A DNA stretch of 30,693 bases, from the NCBI GenBank assembly GCA_015179025.1, contig WHUX01000412.1, positions 1 to 30,693 of the forward strand. Direction: 5' to 3'. The stretch comes from Terfezia claveryi. Lineage: Eukaryota > Ascomycota > Pezizomycetes > Pezizales > Pezizaceae. Below the pieces are notes generated by a model. It was given only the letters and a program-made list of their open reading frames with translations. It had not been told where the DNA came from and ran no database searches. Both the position numbers and the translations under genes were made by a program. Positions 1 to 11,417 of the stretch are shown here, piece by piece; within the stretch, counting starts at the first letter, position 1; each line of letters begins with the position of its first letter.

Positions 1-101
1 ACAATAATAACCATGACCCACACAACCTAACCCTGAAGAATGACAAAAACGACAACCTTAACTCCAACTCCAAATGACAAGAACAAAAGTACGATGAGGT
101 A

Positions 102-3100
102 TTATTCGACGGGGTGGGGCTTTCCGAGGTAACGCTGGTGGAATAGGGCCACTAGATCAGGGGCGTTTCCAGATCCTCTGCTGGTTGCCAGGTGGTTTCC
201 TCGTCTCCGGTCCATTTTACCTTATACTGCAACCTGCCATACCTCTTTCTTGAGTCCAGCACTTCTTCGACTTCCCATTCCTCTTCACCGTCGATTACCA
301 CCGGCGGAAGAGGGGGGTGTTTCTGTCCGGGAAGGGGATCGTCCGCGGCTGGCTCGATTTCCGAGACATGAACAACAGGGTGGCACTTAATATCTCTGGG
401 GAACTTCAGTCAATAAGCGTGAGTGCCTACACTTCCCAATACTTCGTATGGCCCTAAGAACTTATGGTCCAGTTTCCGCGAGGGTCGTTCCATCCGGAAG
501 TGCCTACTGGATAACCATACCTGATCTCCCGGTTGGTATTTGGGGGCCGGCAACCGAGACCCATTGGCATATTCTGCTTGCCTGGCTTGGGCATATCCTA
601 GCTCAGCCTTCAGAGTCAAGTGGAGTCCAGCAATCTCTGTGGCGAACTCCTTGGCAGGAGCATTTTCCTTGGCCTTCCGCAGGGGTGCTAGGGAGTCCAC
701 AAACCGAGGGTGCCAGCCATAATTGGCCATGAATGGGACGTTTTCAGCGACTCCGAGAACAGGTTGTTGGCTGCGAATTCACAGGTTGCCAACAAAGATA
801 CCCAGTTGTTCTGCTGATAGTTGACGTAGGCCCGTAGGTACTGCTCCATGACGGCATTCATTCGTTCTGATTGGCCATCTGTTTGAGGGTGGTATGCCGT
901 AGAGAGGCGCACTTCAATCCCTAGTAGCCCACAGAATGCCTTCCAGAACTCGGATGTGAACTGGGGGCCACGGTCAGAGACAATTGATTCAGGAAGGCCA
1001 TGGTAGTGGAATACAGTGTTGAGGTAGAGGTCAGCTAATTCTTGGGCAGAGCAGGTATCTCGATAGGGTATCACATGCCGCATCTTGGTCAGTCGATCTA
1101 CTACCATGAGAATGGCATTAGACCCTGAATCTTCTGGCAACCCAGTCACGAAGTCCATAGTTAGGTGTTGCCAAGGTCGATCCGGAATCTCCAGGGCTTC
1201 AGGGTCCCATACGGAGCATGACGAGTGGGTTTTGCACGCTTGCAGATATGGCAGTTCCGTATGTACCGTTCTACCTCCTTCCACTGGTCGATCCATGTGT
1301 ATTGTCTGGCTAGTAGTTCTAACGTCTTAGCCACTCCAGGGTGACCTGCCGCCAAGGTATCATGGTGCTCCTTAATTAACCTCAGGCGGAGCTCATCGTC
1401 TGCAGGAATATAGAGGTGATCTAGGTGGTAGAGGAGGCCGTCCTGGATCGAGCATTCCGTGAGGGAAATCTTCGTGTGGTGACGCTATCCAGATTCCACC
1501 GCGGCAATTACATCTTTAACCAGGGGGTCCTCCGCGTATGCCTGCCGTACCTGCCGAAGGAGGTCCACTCCGAGGTTCGCTCTAGCTTCCGCATCAGCAT
1601 CAGCAAGGGTATTGGCCGCCAGGTCGAGATTTTCAGGTTTCAATACCACCTGATTCTGGTATTTCAGCCTTTCATCCCCCCTTTAGGGAGATCTCCTGAT
1701 CTCCTGGTCAGTGCATCCGGCTTACCCCCAGCCTTTCCAGGCCGATACCTGATCTTGAAGTTAAAACGGGATAGGAATTCCGACCACCTAGCCTGCCGGC
1801 GATTTAGCAACTTGGTGGTTGTGAAGTATTCCAGGTTCTTGTGGTCGGAAAGGACCTCGATAACCCCCGTTGCCGATTCCAGGTGTGGTCTCCATTCCTC
1901 GAACGCCCTTATGATGGCATCAATTCTTTGTCATAGATCTCATAGTTACACTCCGCCGGGGAGTGCTTTTTGGAGAAGTAAGCCACTGGATGGAGGATAC
2001 CATTATCATCATTTTGAGACAGTATTCCAGCGGAGACGTAGTCGGAGGCATCAGTTTCGACAATGCATTCTCGATCGGGATCGAAGTGGGCAAGGATTGG
2101 AGCTGAACAGAAGACTTTCTTGAGGTCCTCGAAAGCGGCCTGGGCTGCTGGATTCCACTGAAAAGCCTTTTTCGGTGTTCCAGCTTCCATCTTGGTCTTG
2201 GTTAGGGCTGTTAGAGGTGCCACAATTTTCGAATAACCCAGAATGAACCGGCGATAGAAGTTAGCAAAACCCAGGAAGGCCTGTACGTCCTTCAGATTGG
2301 CGGGGATTTCCCATTCCTGGATTGCCGCGACCTTGGCAGGGTCCATCCCAATACCTTCCATGGTTATAATCAAGCCCAAGTACTTTACCTCTTGGACGTG
2401 GAATTCGCATTTTTCAGGCTTAAGGTACAGTCCAGCCTGCTCCAGCTTCTCTAAGACCTGCCTGACATGGATCTTGTGTTCTGCCAGAGAGTCCGAGTAA
2501 ATCAAGATATCATCAAGGTAAGCCGTACAGAACACATCTAGGAAGTCCCGTAGGGTGTCGTTAATAAAGTGCTGGAAGGAGGCCGGGGCATTGGTTAATC
2601 CAAAGGGCATGACATTGTACTCGAAATGGCTATAACGTGTCCGGAAGGCAGTTTTCCACTCCTCCCCTTCAGCGATCCGTACTAGGTTATAAGCCCCTCT
2701 TAGATCCAATTTGGTAAACCATTTTGCCTTGGAGAGCCTAGCTAACGTCTCCTGGATTAGGGGCAAGGGGTACCTGTTTTTCACCGTTATTTCATTCAAT
2801 CCACGATAGTCCACGCACAATCGAAGGGAGCCATCTGATTTCTTAATGAACAGTACAGGAGCACCCGCCAGGGAAGAGCTATGCCGAATGAAGCTCTTAT
2901 TCAAATTCTCCTCCAGGTACTTCTTCAGGGCCTCCAATTCCGCTCGGGACATTCCATAGAAAGGGCCATAAGGGGGGTCTTGCCCTCTACTAGCGGAATT
3001 GTGTGGTCATATGGTCGATGGGGGGCAAGCTTTTCCACGGCTTTTTCCGAGAATAGGTCAATGAACTCGTGGTATTCGTCTGGGACCAGGGATTTCCACT

Positions 3101-3796
3101 CATCCTTAGACCTTGTCTTATTAATCTCCAGATTGATCTCATAAATTGAGAGGGTATGCGCCTTGAGCTTATGCCTCCTGGTGAGATAAGCGAAGGCCCC
3201 TGCTCCAATAAAGTTAATATTCAGGGGTTTCGCGGGGGTGGGGGATATCGGGGAAACCGGGGGAATGGCATCGATATGTGCAGGTGGTAGTACCACCTGA
3301 GTCGGGTGGATTATTGGGGGTGGCAATGCGCACAGCCCGGTGACAGTGGTTTTTGGATCTCCACAGTGTTTTTTGCAATAAGGGCTGTTGAATTGCAAGG
3401 TGTAAGAGCCGAAGCTGACTGATACATCATGCATTCTAAGCCAGGGGATCCCAAGGACAATTGGATACTTTAGCTTGGTTACGAACATTGGGAGATCTTC
3501 CGAGTGATCACCAATAGCACTGGGCAGGCATGCGAGGTCGGTAATCGCCCCAGAAGAGATAGGGCGGCCGTCAATGACATCAAGAAGGCGGGGGTTATTA
3601 GCTTGGAGGTTGGTATAGAGTTCTTACTGACGAAGGTCTGGTCAATGAATGCTATTCCCGAAGCACCACAATCTATGAGAGCTGATGTAACCACTGTTTT
3701 ATCATTGAACTTGACAGTTATAGGTACAATGAAGTGCTCGCCAAACAGGCGAGACTCATCAACAGACATAGATGTAGGCAAAGAAAACACAGACAA
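102..3796 (-). pseudogene. pol: Element A pol polyprotein (PR-RT-RH-IN-chromodomain), broken
   Basis: Enzymes for proteolysis, reverse transcription and integration of element A. The protease start carries LIDCGAS near 3640, a D-C-G variant of the usual D-S/T-G. Reverse transcriptase lies about 2950-2300 with [10 protein letters not shown] near 2510. RNase H follows with VETDASDY near 2050. The integrase zinc domain (about 1360-1215) has H...H and CHICKRAK, and the core shows TMDFVTG, SIVSDRGPQFTS and DGQSERMN, so the D-D-E residues are present. A chromodomain (EEEWEVEEVLDSRKRY, YKVKWTG) ends near 150. The frame is broken near 3600, 2960, 1910, 1200, 730 and 150, with a TGA at 410 replacing a Trp codon kept in element C. 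Frameshift points are approximate. No single product can be made. Confidence 0.92.
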
Positions 3797-3837
3797 AGAT
3801 AAGCGACCTGGGGCAGGTACCTTGCTAGTGTCAGTAA

Positions 3838-5061
3838 CTAGACAAGGGACCCCCCTTTTCCCGACTCCTCCCCAAGTTCTTCAATCCTGGATTCGGAGAT
3901 GGCGTGGGCTGCCAGGGGGCGATTCTTTCTCAAAGGACAGGCTGCAATGAAATGATCCCCTTTTCCACACGCAATGCATAACCCATTGTTGTGGCGACGT
4001 TCCCTCTCTTCTTGTGTCAGGCGGGGCCTTCCTGATGATAAATCCATGGGGGTGGTGCCGCCCGCCACCAGGGATGGGTGGGCTGGCTTATTGGCTGTAG
4101 CTTGCGTCTGAGGGCTAGGGTTCTAGGGTCAAGTTTGTTGCTGGAGGTGCTGGGCTCTAACAGGAGGCCGATAGGTACTGGGGGCGCTGACGTGGACTCT
4201 CAACCTAGCCATCTTTTGCTCCATCTTGGATGCCTGATCAATGAATTCATCCAGGGTTTTAATATCTGGAGATTGGAGGAGGGCCTGTTTGAGCTCAATA
4301 TTGAGGCCTTCCTCGAACTGTTCCAGCTTCACCCGATCATTCCACTCCACCTCTGCTGCCAACCTTGAGAATTCTGCCACGTATGTTGAGAGGTCATGGC
4401 CCTTCTGTTTTAGTGCTCGGAGAGCGCGAGTTGCCGTACCCACGGGGTCTGGGTCTCCGAAGGCACGGTCGAGGATTATGAGCAGAGCAGCAACATCAGG
4501 GAGGTTGAAGCGGTCATCGAGCACATAGGGTTGGACCTGGTCCAAAGCTCTGCCCTCCAATAGGCCGTATACATAAGCTAATCAGTACTGAACGGTAGGG
4601 AATTTTGCAGCATCCCCAGTTAGTTTGATTTTGATGGAATTTTTCCAGGCTTTCAGGCGAGTCCTGTCGCCATTGAACTTTGGCGGGGTAGGGAGATCCT
4701 GGGTCTTGGGTGCCTGTAGTGCTTGGGGTGCTGGGGCTGCTTGGATTGTGTCCAGGGCTCTATTCAGGCTTTGGATGGTCCTTCTTTCATTGATCAAGTC
4801 GTTCTGGGCGGTTGCGAGGTCAGCCTGGCAGGAGAGGAGGTCTTCGGTGAGTATCATGACCTCGTCATTGGTTCTGGTCTGTTTTTGTTGGCCTTCATGG
4901 ATGGCTAATTCCAGTCGTTGGCCTAAGGCATCCGCCACCAGGTATATATCGATAATGGTCTGACGATAGCTGCCGAAATCGTCCTGGTTCATGGGAATAG
5001 GTAGAGCTTGCCAGGCTCGAAATCTGGCTGCGAGCGCGGGGGTGGTGTCTTGGGCAGCCAT
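3838..5061 (-). pseudogene. gag: Element A gag (nucleocapsid/capsid), one internal stop
   Basis: Structural protein that packages element RNA. The start chosen is the first true ATG after the LTR (MAAQDTTPAL, 5061). The first third is polar and probably helical, followed by TQDLPTPPKFNGDR, a typical Gypsy Gag entry motif, and the capsid-like segment containing ILDRAFGDPDP and FSRLAAEVEWNDRVKLEQF. A CCHC zinc knuckle, CIACGKGDHFIAAC, lies near 3940-3980 and fits CX2CX4HX4C. A TGA at about 4582 (QY-stop-LAYVYGLLEG), where element C has a Gln codon, cuts the frame, and another break lies near 4130-4070. The N-terminal third differs clearly from the Gag of B and C. The frame closes at 3838 with pol in another frame. 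Confidence 0.9.
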
Positions 5062-5080
5062 TGAGCGTACCGGTTGATCA

Positions 5081-5090
5081 GAGTGATCCA
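5081..5090 (-). other. Candidate primer-binding site of element A
   Basis: Six bases after the LTR end the minus strand reads TGGATCACTC. It begins with TGG, as expected for pairing to a tRNA CCA end. B and C have TGGATCTCTC and TGGATCTTTC at the same place after the same six-base spacer CTACGT. The six-base gap is larger than usual and I cannot name the tRNA, so this is tentative. Confidence 0.4.
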
Positions 5091-5164
5091 ACGTAGTGTA
5101 ACATGGGCTCTGGGAACAAGGCGACCAAGGGGTACGCCGGGGAGAGGGCAGAGGCTAGGGCAAG

Positions 5165-5189
5165 ACACACGTAGGAACGCTACGTGTGT
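5165..5189. promoter_or_regulatory. LTR inner hairpin ACACACGTAG/CTACGTGTGT, element A
   Basis: Perfect 10-bp arms with a 5-base loop GAACG, on the gag side of the TATA box, so it is expected in the RNA leader. One copy in A, two each in B and C. Confidence 0.72.
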
Positions 5190-5586
5190 GACTAGGGGAA
5201 GGCTGGGACGGGGGGCAAGGGCAAGAGGCAAGAGGGGCAGAGGGCAAGGGACACGAGACACGCGGAAGCAGTTGCCGCATGTGTCAAGGGAGGCAGCTGG
5301 GCTGCAAACACAAGGCGAGGCAAGGCAAGGACAGGAGGTTCGCGGGGTGGGCAGCAGGGCTGCAGAGTCGAGGCGAGACAAGAAGGTGCACAAGGGAGAT
5401 GCACCAGCGTGGAGAGAAGCAAGGCCCTGTATTGGATATACAAGATATTGGATGGGGATCCAACAAGAGTGCGAGAGCCGGGGTCTATATATACATAGCG
5501 ACTAATAGACTTTCCGACGATAACGACAACGAAGAACGCTAGACAACGACAACCAAATGCAAACACATAACAATAACGAGAATAAC

Positions 5587-5616
5587 GAGAGTCAGACAGG
5601 AATCCGTCTGACTCTC
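5587..5616. promoter_or_regulatory. LTR outer hairpin, element A
   Basis: Perfect 11-bp arms GAGAGTCAGAC / GTCTGACTCTC around an 8-base loop, about 27 bp inside the outer LTR end. Confidence 0.75.
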
Positions 5617-5792
5617 AGAAAGGCCAAAGGGACGGTTGTTACATCGTGTATATAGGAAGCCTTAGTTGTCGTTTCTTGTTCTTGTTCCTTATGCAACGTC
5701 TTGTATTATAACCTTGGTAATACAGACTCTGCCTTTTGTCCTGATACTCCAATCTACGGTTATAGTTTCGTCTTCGTGCGCTCCTTGAAGTC

Positions 5793-6800
5793 ATGTCTTT
5801 AGTTATAGCCACAGCCATCGACTTACGCCGTTACACTACCATACCAGAAGAAGTTTTCAGCGGGTATGATCTTGTACCCAATATAAATAAGAACAAACCT
5901 TTAACAGTTCTTGAACTAAGATATAGGCCTTCATTTTCTCAAAACATTCAACAAAAATCTCTCCCTCCCGAAAAAGCGAAGGAAATTGCAATTGACCTGG
6001 CTCATAGTAATTGGCAACAACACAAAAGAATGCACTGCTCCTTTTGCCGAGATTTTTACTGTCCAGCTCATGGTAGCTCCCACGCCATAAACAACCGTAT
6101 GCTCACCGTCGAAACATGTGCAATCTACAACCACCACGGATATGGCAGTTTGAACTGTGACCTGTCAGCCTCAGTTCTTAAGAAGGAGAAGGAATTCCTT
6201 ATGACTCGTATTGCGTATCTCATATCCACAAATGAGCCTCAAAAGGAACTAGCACCAGTACAACAAATGCCAGCTTATCTATATCCACAAGCTCTTAGCC
6301 TCGAAGAAGCTATCTAAGAAATCGGAGAATGGGCAAAAAGATAGATTACCAACAAGCCGACACAACCTACTCTCCAACCTAGCATTCAGTTTAGTAACCC
6401 TACCGAATGGATGAGCAACCAACAAATGGAACAGGAGATCATCGATACTCCTTTTGCCCTACAACAACCATGGAATACACCTCAACAACTAGCTGTAACC
6501 GCTAGCAGTAGCAATGCGATTCCAATCAACACCACTACCATCACCACTCGTTCTAAAAAACAAGTAGCTATTGACAAAGGTTCACCCTCTTTCATTCAGG
6601 ACACCAAAATCTCTAGACTGCGTTGTGATTTCTGTAAGTTCTCAGGACATAATGCTTCTATATGCAAGGAGAAGAAACCTACTATCAATAACTTCAACAT
6701 AAGGATCGAACCGACCCTCAACAAGCTCATTGAAGAGAGACACATCAGCGACGGATGGGAAGATGACAAGGACTACTTTATCACACAGTGGCTTGACTAA
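5793..6800 (+). pseudogene. Gag-like protein of element D with two in-frame stops
   Basis: Two open stretches (5793-6317 and 6411-6800) lie in one frame, separated only by a TAA at 6315 and a TAG at 6342. The bases between them also read as ordinary protein in that frame, so this was one Gag-like frame of about 335 codons. Near 6029 there is a Cys/His-rich patch (CSFCRDFYCPAHG), and near 6625 a zinc knuckle, CDFCKFSGHNASIC, that fits CX2CX4HX4C. Both stops could come from CAA or CAG by a C-to-T change at CpA. The frame runs straight on past a TAA at 6798 into integrase-like sequence, with no protease or reverse transcriptase between. Gag identity rests on the knuckle and context; the N-terminal half is not recognised. 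Confidence 0.6.
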
Positions 6801-6887
6801 GGTACAGGTATGAAAGCCGCATATCAATCATGTATGAAAGTATGTCCTATCTGGAAGAACTACTATGATACCTTTGTGAACCGTAAG
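6801..6887 (+). pseudogene. Element D integrase-like frame, upstream part split by element B
   Basis: These 29 codons (from GTGMKAAYQ to DTFVNRK) stay in the same frame as the Gag-like stretch upstream, and after removal of element B and one copy of GTAAG continue in frame into 13186. This is direct sequence evidence that the reading frame predates element B. On its own the segment is too short to assign. Confidence 0.55.
6883..6887. repeat. Target-site duplication GTAAG, left copy
   Basis: GTAAG lies immediately outside the left LTR of element B, and the same five bases follow the right LTR at 13181-13185. Removing B plus one copy restores a continuous frame in element D, which confirms the boundary to the base. 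Confidence 0.92.
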
Positions 6888-7488
6888 TGTAACGACGGCT
6901 CTAGGACAAGGCGACCAAGGGGTACGCCAGGGCGAGGGCAGGAACGAGGTGAGACACACGTAGGAGCGCTATGTGTGTGACTAGGAAAACTAGGCTTGTC
7001 ACGGACACCTGTCACGGATGTCACGGACGATGTTACGGGGGGCAGGACGTTCGGAAAGCCGGAGCTAGGGCAAGACACACGTAGGAACGCTACGTGTGTA
7101 ATCAGGGGAAGGCTGGGACGGGGGGCAAGGGCAAGAGGCAAGAGAGGCAGAGGGCAAGGGGCACGAGACACGCGGAGGCAGTTGCCGTGTGTATCGGAGG
7201 TGGGCAGTGGTGCTGCAGAGCTGTTCACGAGACAAGGAGGTGCACAAGGGAGGTGCACAAGCGCTGGGAGAGGCAAGGCCCTGTATTGGATATACAAGAC
7301 GTTGGATGGGGATCCAATGAGAGGGCGGAGAGACGGAGATATATATACATGATTCCAAGCCAAGGCCGTGGAAGGAATAAGCTTCCCGAGACTCTTAGCT
7401 CGGAAGCCAAGATAACAATCACCTATCAACGACACCCAAACGAGCCTGTTCGAGTGTCAAAAACAAGACTAAGAACACGGTTGTGACA
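6888..7488 (-). repeat. Element B 3' LTR
   Basis: A 601-bp LTR with TG...CA ends on the minus strand. It holds two copies of the ACACACGTAG hairpin module (6954-6978 with one mismatch, 7075-7099 perfect). Between them lies a cluster of the TGTCACGGA core at 6997, 7010 and 7019, with a decayed copy at 7031. A TATA run lies near 7340. The 11-bp hairpin at 7431-7458 has two mismatches here but is perfect in the partner LTR. Confidence 0.93.
7075..7099. promoter_or_regulatory. LTR inner hairpin, element B (second copy)
   Basis: Identical to the hairpin in A. A first copy at 6954-6978 has loop GAGCG and one CpG-to-TpG mismatch. Confidence 0.7.
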
Positions 7489-7501
7489 CTATCCCCCCTT
7501 T
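7489..7501 (-). other. Element B polypurine tract
   Basis: The minus strand reads AAAGGGGGGATAG directly before the TGTCACAACC start of the 3' LTR. This is the expected position and composition for the plus-strand primer of reverse transcription. Element C has the same 13 bases at 17729-17741. Confidence 0.88.
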
Positions 7502-7627
7502 AGGCTGGAGCTCCAGTGACCAGGAGGCCTAGGCATGGCAACCGGCAAAATCAATATAGGAAACAACAACAAAGGTAAGAATAAGATCCACAACTCCAAA
7601 CAACAACAAGAGCACAAAGGTACGACA

Positions 7628-10600
7628 TCATTCAACTGGGCGAGGCTTCCTCGAGTATCGTTGGTGAAACAGGGTGACCAAATCCTGTGCATTCTCCAAG
7701 TCCTCTGTAGGTTGCCAGGTAACCTCCTCGTCCCCTAACCATTTGACCTTGTACTGAACTCGTCTATAGCGCTTCCTGGAGTCCAGTACCTCCTCAACCT
7801 CCCACTTCTCTTCACTTGCAATCACCACGGGAGGAGGTGGGGGGTGCTTTTGCCCTGGAAGGGGATCGTCGGCGGCTGGCTGAATCTCCGAGATATGAAC
7901 GACCGGATGGCGCTTGAGATTCCAGGAAAATCTCAGATGGTAAGCATGAGTGCCCACAGCTGCTAACACCTCGTAGGGGCCTAGGAACTTGTGATCCAGC
8001 TTACGGGAGGGCCGTTCTGTCCGGAAGTGTCGGCTAGAAAGCCATACCTTGTCTCCAGGCTAGTACCTTGGGGCTGGCAACCGTGATCCGTTGGCATATT
8101 CTGCTTGCCTGGCCTGGGCATATCCTAGCTCAGCCTTCAGGGTACGGTGGAGTTCAGCGATTCTAGCTGCGAATTCCTTAGCCGGGGATAGGCTTTCTGC
8201 GGGGGTGCTAAGGTATCCACGAATCGGGAGTGCCAACCGTAATTGGCCAGGAAGGGAGAGGTTTTCGAGGACTCCAAGAACTGGTTATTGGCAGCAAATT
8301 CGCAGGTCGCTAGCAATGAAACCCAGTTGTCCTGCTGGTAATTGATGAAAGCCCTTAAATATTGCTCCATAATGGCATTCATCATCTCTGATTGGCCGTT
8401 CGTCTGGGGGTAGTAAGCTGTTGACAGACAAACTTTGATCCCCAGAAGTTCGCAGAAGGCTTGCCAGAATTCTGAGGTAAACTGGGGGCCACGGTCGGAC
8501 ACGATCGATTCAGGAAGGCCATGGTACCGGAATATATTATTGAGGTAGAGGTTGGCTTACTCCGGAGCGGAGCAGGTATCCCGGCAAGGTATAACATGCC
8601 TCATCTTCGTCAACCGGTCTACCACCATCAGGATGGCATTGAACCCTGCGTCTTCCGGCAATCCCGTCACGAAGTCCATGGTCAGGTGCAGCCAGGGTCG
8701 ATCCGGGATGTTCAGAGGTTTCAGGGTCCCATATGGGGCGTGGTGGACAGGCTTAGAACGTTTGCAAACATGGCAATTCCATACGTACCGTTCCATGTCC
8801 TTCCACTGGTCAATCTATGTGTATTCTCTAGCTAGCAGCTCCAACGTTTTAGCCACCACAAGGTAACCTGCAATTAGGCTGTCATGGTGTTCCTTGATCA
8901 ATCGCAGGCGCAGCTCTCCTTCCGGTACATAGAGCCATTCGAGGTGATAGAGGATACCCTCCTGGACGGTACACTCGGCCAGGGAACTCTTGGGATAGCA
9001 GCGCTGGCCGGAATCCACTGCAGTGATAATGTCTTTGGTCAGTGGGTCATCCGCGTATGCCCTTTTTACCTGTTGTTGGAGATCACTTCCAGCATCTGCA
9101 TTGGCCTCGATATCCACAATGTCAGCTTCAGCCTCAGCCTCAGCCAGAACATTGGTGGCCAGGTCAAGATTTTCCAGTTTCAGTACCACCTGGTTCTGGT
9201 ACTTCAGCCTTTCATCCCCCCTCTTAGGGAGATCTCCTGATCTCCTAGTCAGTGCGTCTGGCTTCCCACCAGCCTTTCCTGGCCGGTACTTGATTTTGAA
9301 GTTGAACCGGGACAGGAATTCCAACCACCTAGCCTGCCGGCGATTCAGCAACTTGGTAGTTGTGAAGTATTCCAGGTTCTTGTGGTCAGAAAGGACCTCA
9401 ATAACCCCCTTCGCTGACTCCAGGTTGGGCCTCCATTCCTCAAAAGCCCGCACAATAGCCATTAACTCCTTATCATAGATCTCGTAATTATACTCCGCCG
9501 GGGAGTGCTTTTTGGAGAAATAGGCCACTGGGTGGAGGACTCCATTGACATACTGGGACAGGATTCCAGCAGAGACATAGTCGGAGGTGTCCGTTTCTAT
9601 GATGCACTCGCTATCGGGGTCAAAATGGGCCAGGATTGGGGCTGAGCAGAAGGCTTCCTTGAGCTTCTCGAAGGCAGATTGGGCATCTAAACTCCACTGG
9701 AAGCGCTGGCTTTTGTCCATACCCTTTGTCCTTGTCAACGCCGTCAAGGGTGCCACGATCTTCGAGTATCCCAGGATAAACCGGCGGTAAAAGTTAGCGA
9801 ATCCCAGGAAGGCCTGTAAATCTTTGAGGTTGGCTGGAGTTTCCCACTCTTAGATCGCAGCAACCTTCGCAGGGTCCATCTGGATGCCCTCCGTGGTGAT
9901 AATCAGCCCCAGATACTTGACCTTCTGCACATGGAACTCGCACTTTTCCAGCTTCAGATATAACCCAGCTCCCTCCAGCTTCTCCAGCACTTGTCAGACG
10001 TGGATCTTGTGTTCCGCTAGGGTATCCGAGTAGATGAGGATATCGTCCAGGTAGCTGGTGCAGAACACGTCCAGAAAGTCCCGCAGAGTGTCATTGATAA
10101 AGTGTTGAAAAGAGGCGGGGGCGTTGGTTAAGCCGAAAGGCATCACATTGTACTCAAAATGGCCATATCGCGTCCGGAAGGCAGTTTTATACTCCTCTCC
10201 CTCAGCAATTCGTACCAAGTTGTATGCCCCTCTCAGATCCAATTTGGTGAACCACTTTGCCTTGGAAAGCCTGGCTAATGTCTCCTGGATCAGGGGTAAG
10301 GGGTATCTGTTCTTGACTGTTATCTCGTTTAGGCCACGATAATCAACACACAACTGAAGAGAGCCGTCTGACTTCTTCACGAACAGTACCGGGGCACCCG
10401 CTGGAGAGGAACTGTGGCGAATGAAGCTCTTGTTGAGGTTTTCCTCCAGATACTTTTTCAGAGCTTCCAGTTCCACTCGAGACATCCTATAGAGAGGTCC
10501 ATAAGGGGGGGTCTTACCTTCTACCAGCGGGATTGTGTGGTCGTATGGTCGATAGGGGGCAAGCTTTTTTGCTGCTTTTTCCGAGAACAGGTCAATGAAT

Positions 10601-11376
10601 TCATAGTATTCATCCGGAACCATGGATTTCCACTCCTCCTTGGATCTCGTCTTGTTGATCTCTAGGTTCACCTCATATATGGAGAGAGTGTGTACCTTCA
10701 GCTTGTGCCTCCGGGTGAGGTAAGCAAAAGCCCCTGCCCCGATAAAGCTAATGTTCAGGGGTTTTGGGGGCGTCAGGGGGACAGAGGGAACAGGGGAAAC
10801 AGGGGGAACAGAGGGAGCAGGGGGAGTAGGAAGAACAGGAGGATTGGTGGCATCGATATGCGCAGGCTGGTGTACCACCTGAGTTGGGTGGATTATTGGG
10901 GGCGGTAACGCACACAACCCAGTAACAGTGGCCTTCAGTTGTCCCCAATGTTTTTTGCAGTAAGGGCTGTTAAAACGCAGGGTATACGAGCCGAAGCTGA
11001 CCGATACATTATGCATTCGAAGCCATGGGAATCCGAGGACAATTGGATACTTGAGCTTAGTAACTAACATAGGGAGGCTTTCGGAGTGGTCACCAATCTG
11101 GGCAGGAGTACATGCGATATCGGTAATGGCTCCAGAAGAGATAGGTCGGCCATCAATGACATCGAGGAGGCGGGGGGTTTTGAGCTTAGAGGTGGGTATG
11201 GCATGTTTACTGACTAAGGCCTGGTTAATGAAGGCAATTCCTGAAGCTCCATAGTCTACGAGAGCTGATGTGACGAGTGTTTTACCATTGAAGGATATCG
11301 TGATAGATACAACAAAATGCTCACCAAATAGGTGAGACTCGTCAACAGACATAGAAGGAACAGAAAAAGACGACAA
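7628..11376 (-). pseudogene. pol: Element B pol polyprotein, few breaks
   Basis: The best preserved pol here. One uninterrupted frame from 11376 to 9994 covers the protease (LVDYGASGIAF, with Tyr where A and C have Cys), the proline-rich linker near 10800, and reverse transcriptase with [10 protein letters not shown]. Stops follow at 9994 (TGA), 9851 (TAA), 8815 (TAG in place of Trp) and 8557 (TAA), and a frameshift lies near 8190. RNase H (IETDTSDY) and integrase (CHVCKRSK, TMDFVTG, SIVSDRGPQFTS, NGQSEMMN) keep their catalytic D, D and E. The chromodomain at 7628-7969 is intact (EEKWEVEEVLDSRKRY, YKVKWLGDEEVTW) and ends the protein; such domains guide integration to marked chromatin. The protein start is uncertain because pol is probably reached by frameshifting from gag. 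Confidence 0.93.
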
Positions 11377-11417
11377 AGATAGGTGACCTAGGGTAGGTCC
11401 CTTGCTAGTGTCAGTGA

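Larger units (their letters stand above)
1..5643 (-). mobile_element. Element A: Ty3/Gypsy chromovirus, cut by the window edge
   Basis: Minus-strand LTR retrotransposon. Reading leftwards from its 5' LTR (5097-5643) it has gag (5061-3838), then pol (about 3796-102), then an untranslated stretch that runs off the window at base 1, so the polypurine tract and 3' LTR are not seen. The domain order protease, reverse transcriptase, RNase H, integrase, chromodomain places it in the chromovirus branch of Ty3/Gypsy. Several frameshifts and stops in pol and a stop in gag make it defective. Its right LTR abuts element D at 5643/5644, so it appears to have inserted beside or into D. A target duplication cannot be tested because the left end is missing. 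Confidence 0.93.
5097..5643 (-). repeat. Element A 5' LTR
   Basis: A 547-bp LTR bounded by TG...CA on the minus strand (TGTAACAACC at the outer end, TTACA at the gag side). It holds a TATA-like run at 5486-5493, a perfect 11-bp hairpin at 5587-5616 and a perfect 10-bp hairpin at 5165-5189. It shares its overall plan with the LTRs of B and C, but the middle differs and it has only one copy of the 10-bp hairpin module. Open frames within it are not genes. Confidence 0.9.
5644..6887 (+). mobile_element. Element D (left part): old plus-strand retroelement remnant
   Basis: Stretch between the right LTR of A and the left LTR of B, with coding potential on the plus strand. It holds an untranslated leader (5644-5792), a Gag-like frame (5793-6800) and the first 29 codons of an integrase-like frame (6801-6887) that resumes after element B at 13186. 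The leader includes TATA-rich and T-rich sequence that could be an LTR tail, but I cannot define an LTR or primer site. Base composition is A-rich, unlike A, B and C. It is the oldest layer here, since B sits inside it. Confidence 0.7.

Noticed and set aside
1425..2123. Long plus-strand open frame of 232 codons
   Set aside because: Antisense shadow of the RNase H region of element A pol; no motif of its own.
5074..5566. Overlapping frames on both strands in LTR A (and the equivalents in B and C)
   Set aside because: They lie in LTR sequence, are Gly/Arg- or Pro/Cys-rich from purine-rich repeats, and are not kept between copies.
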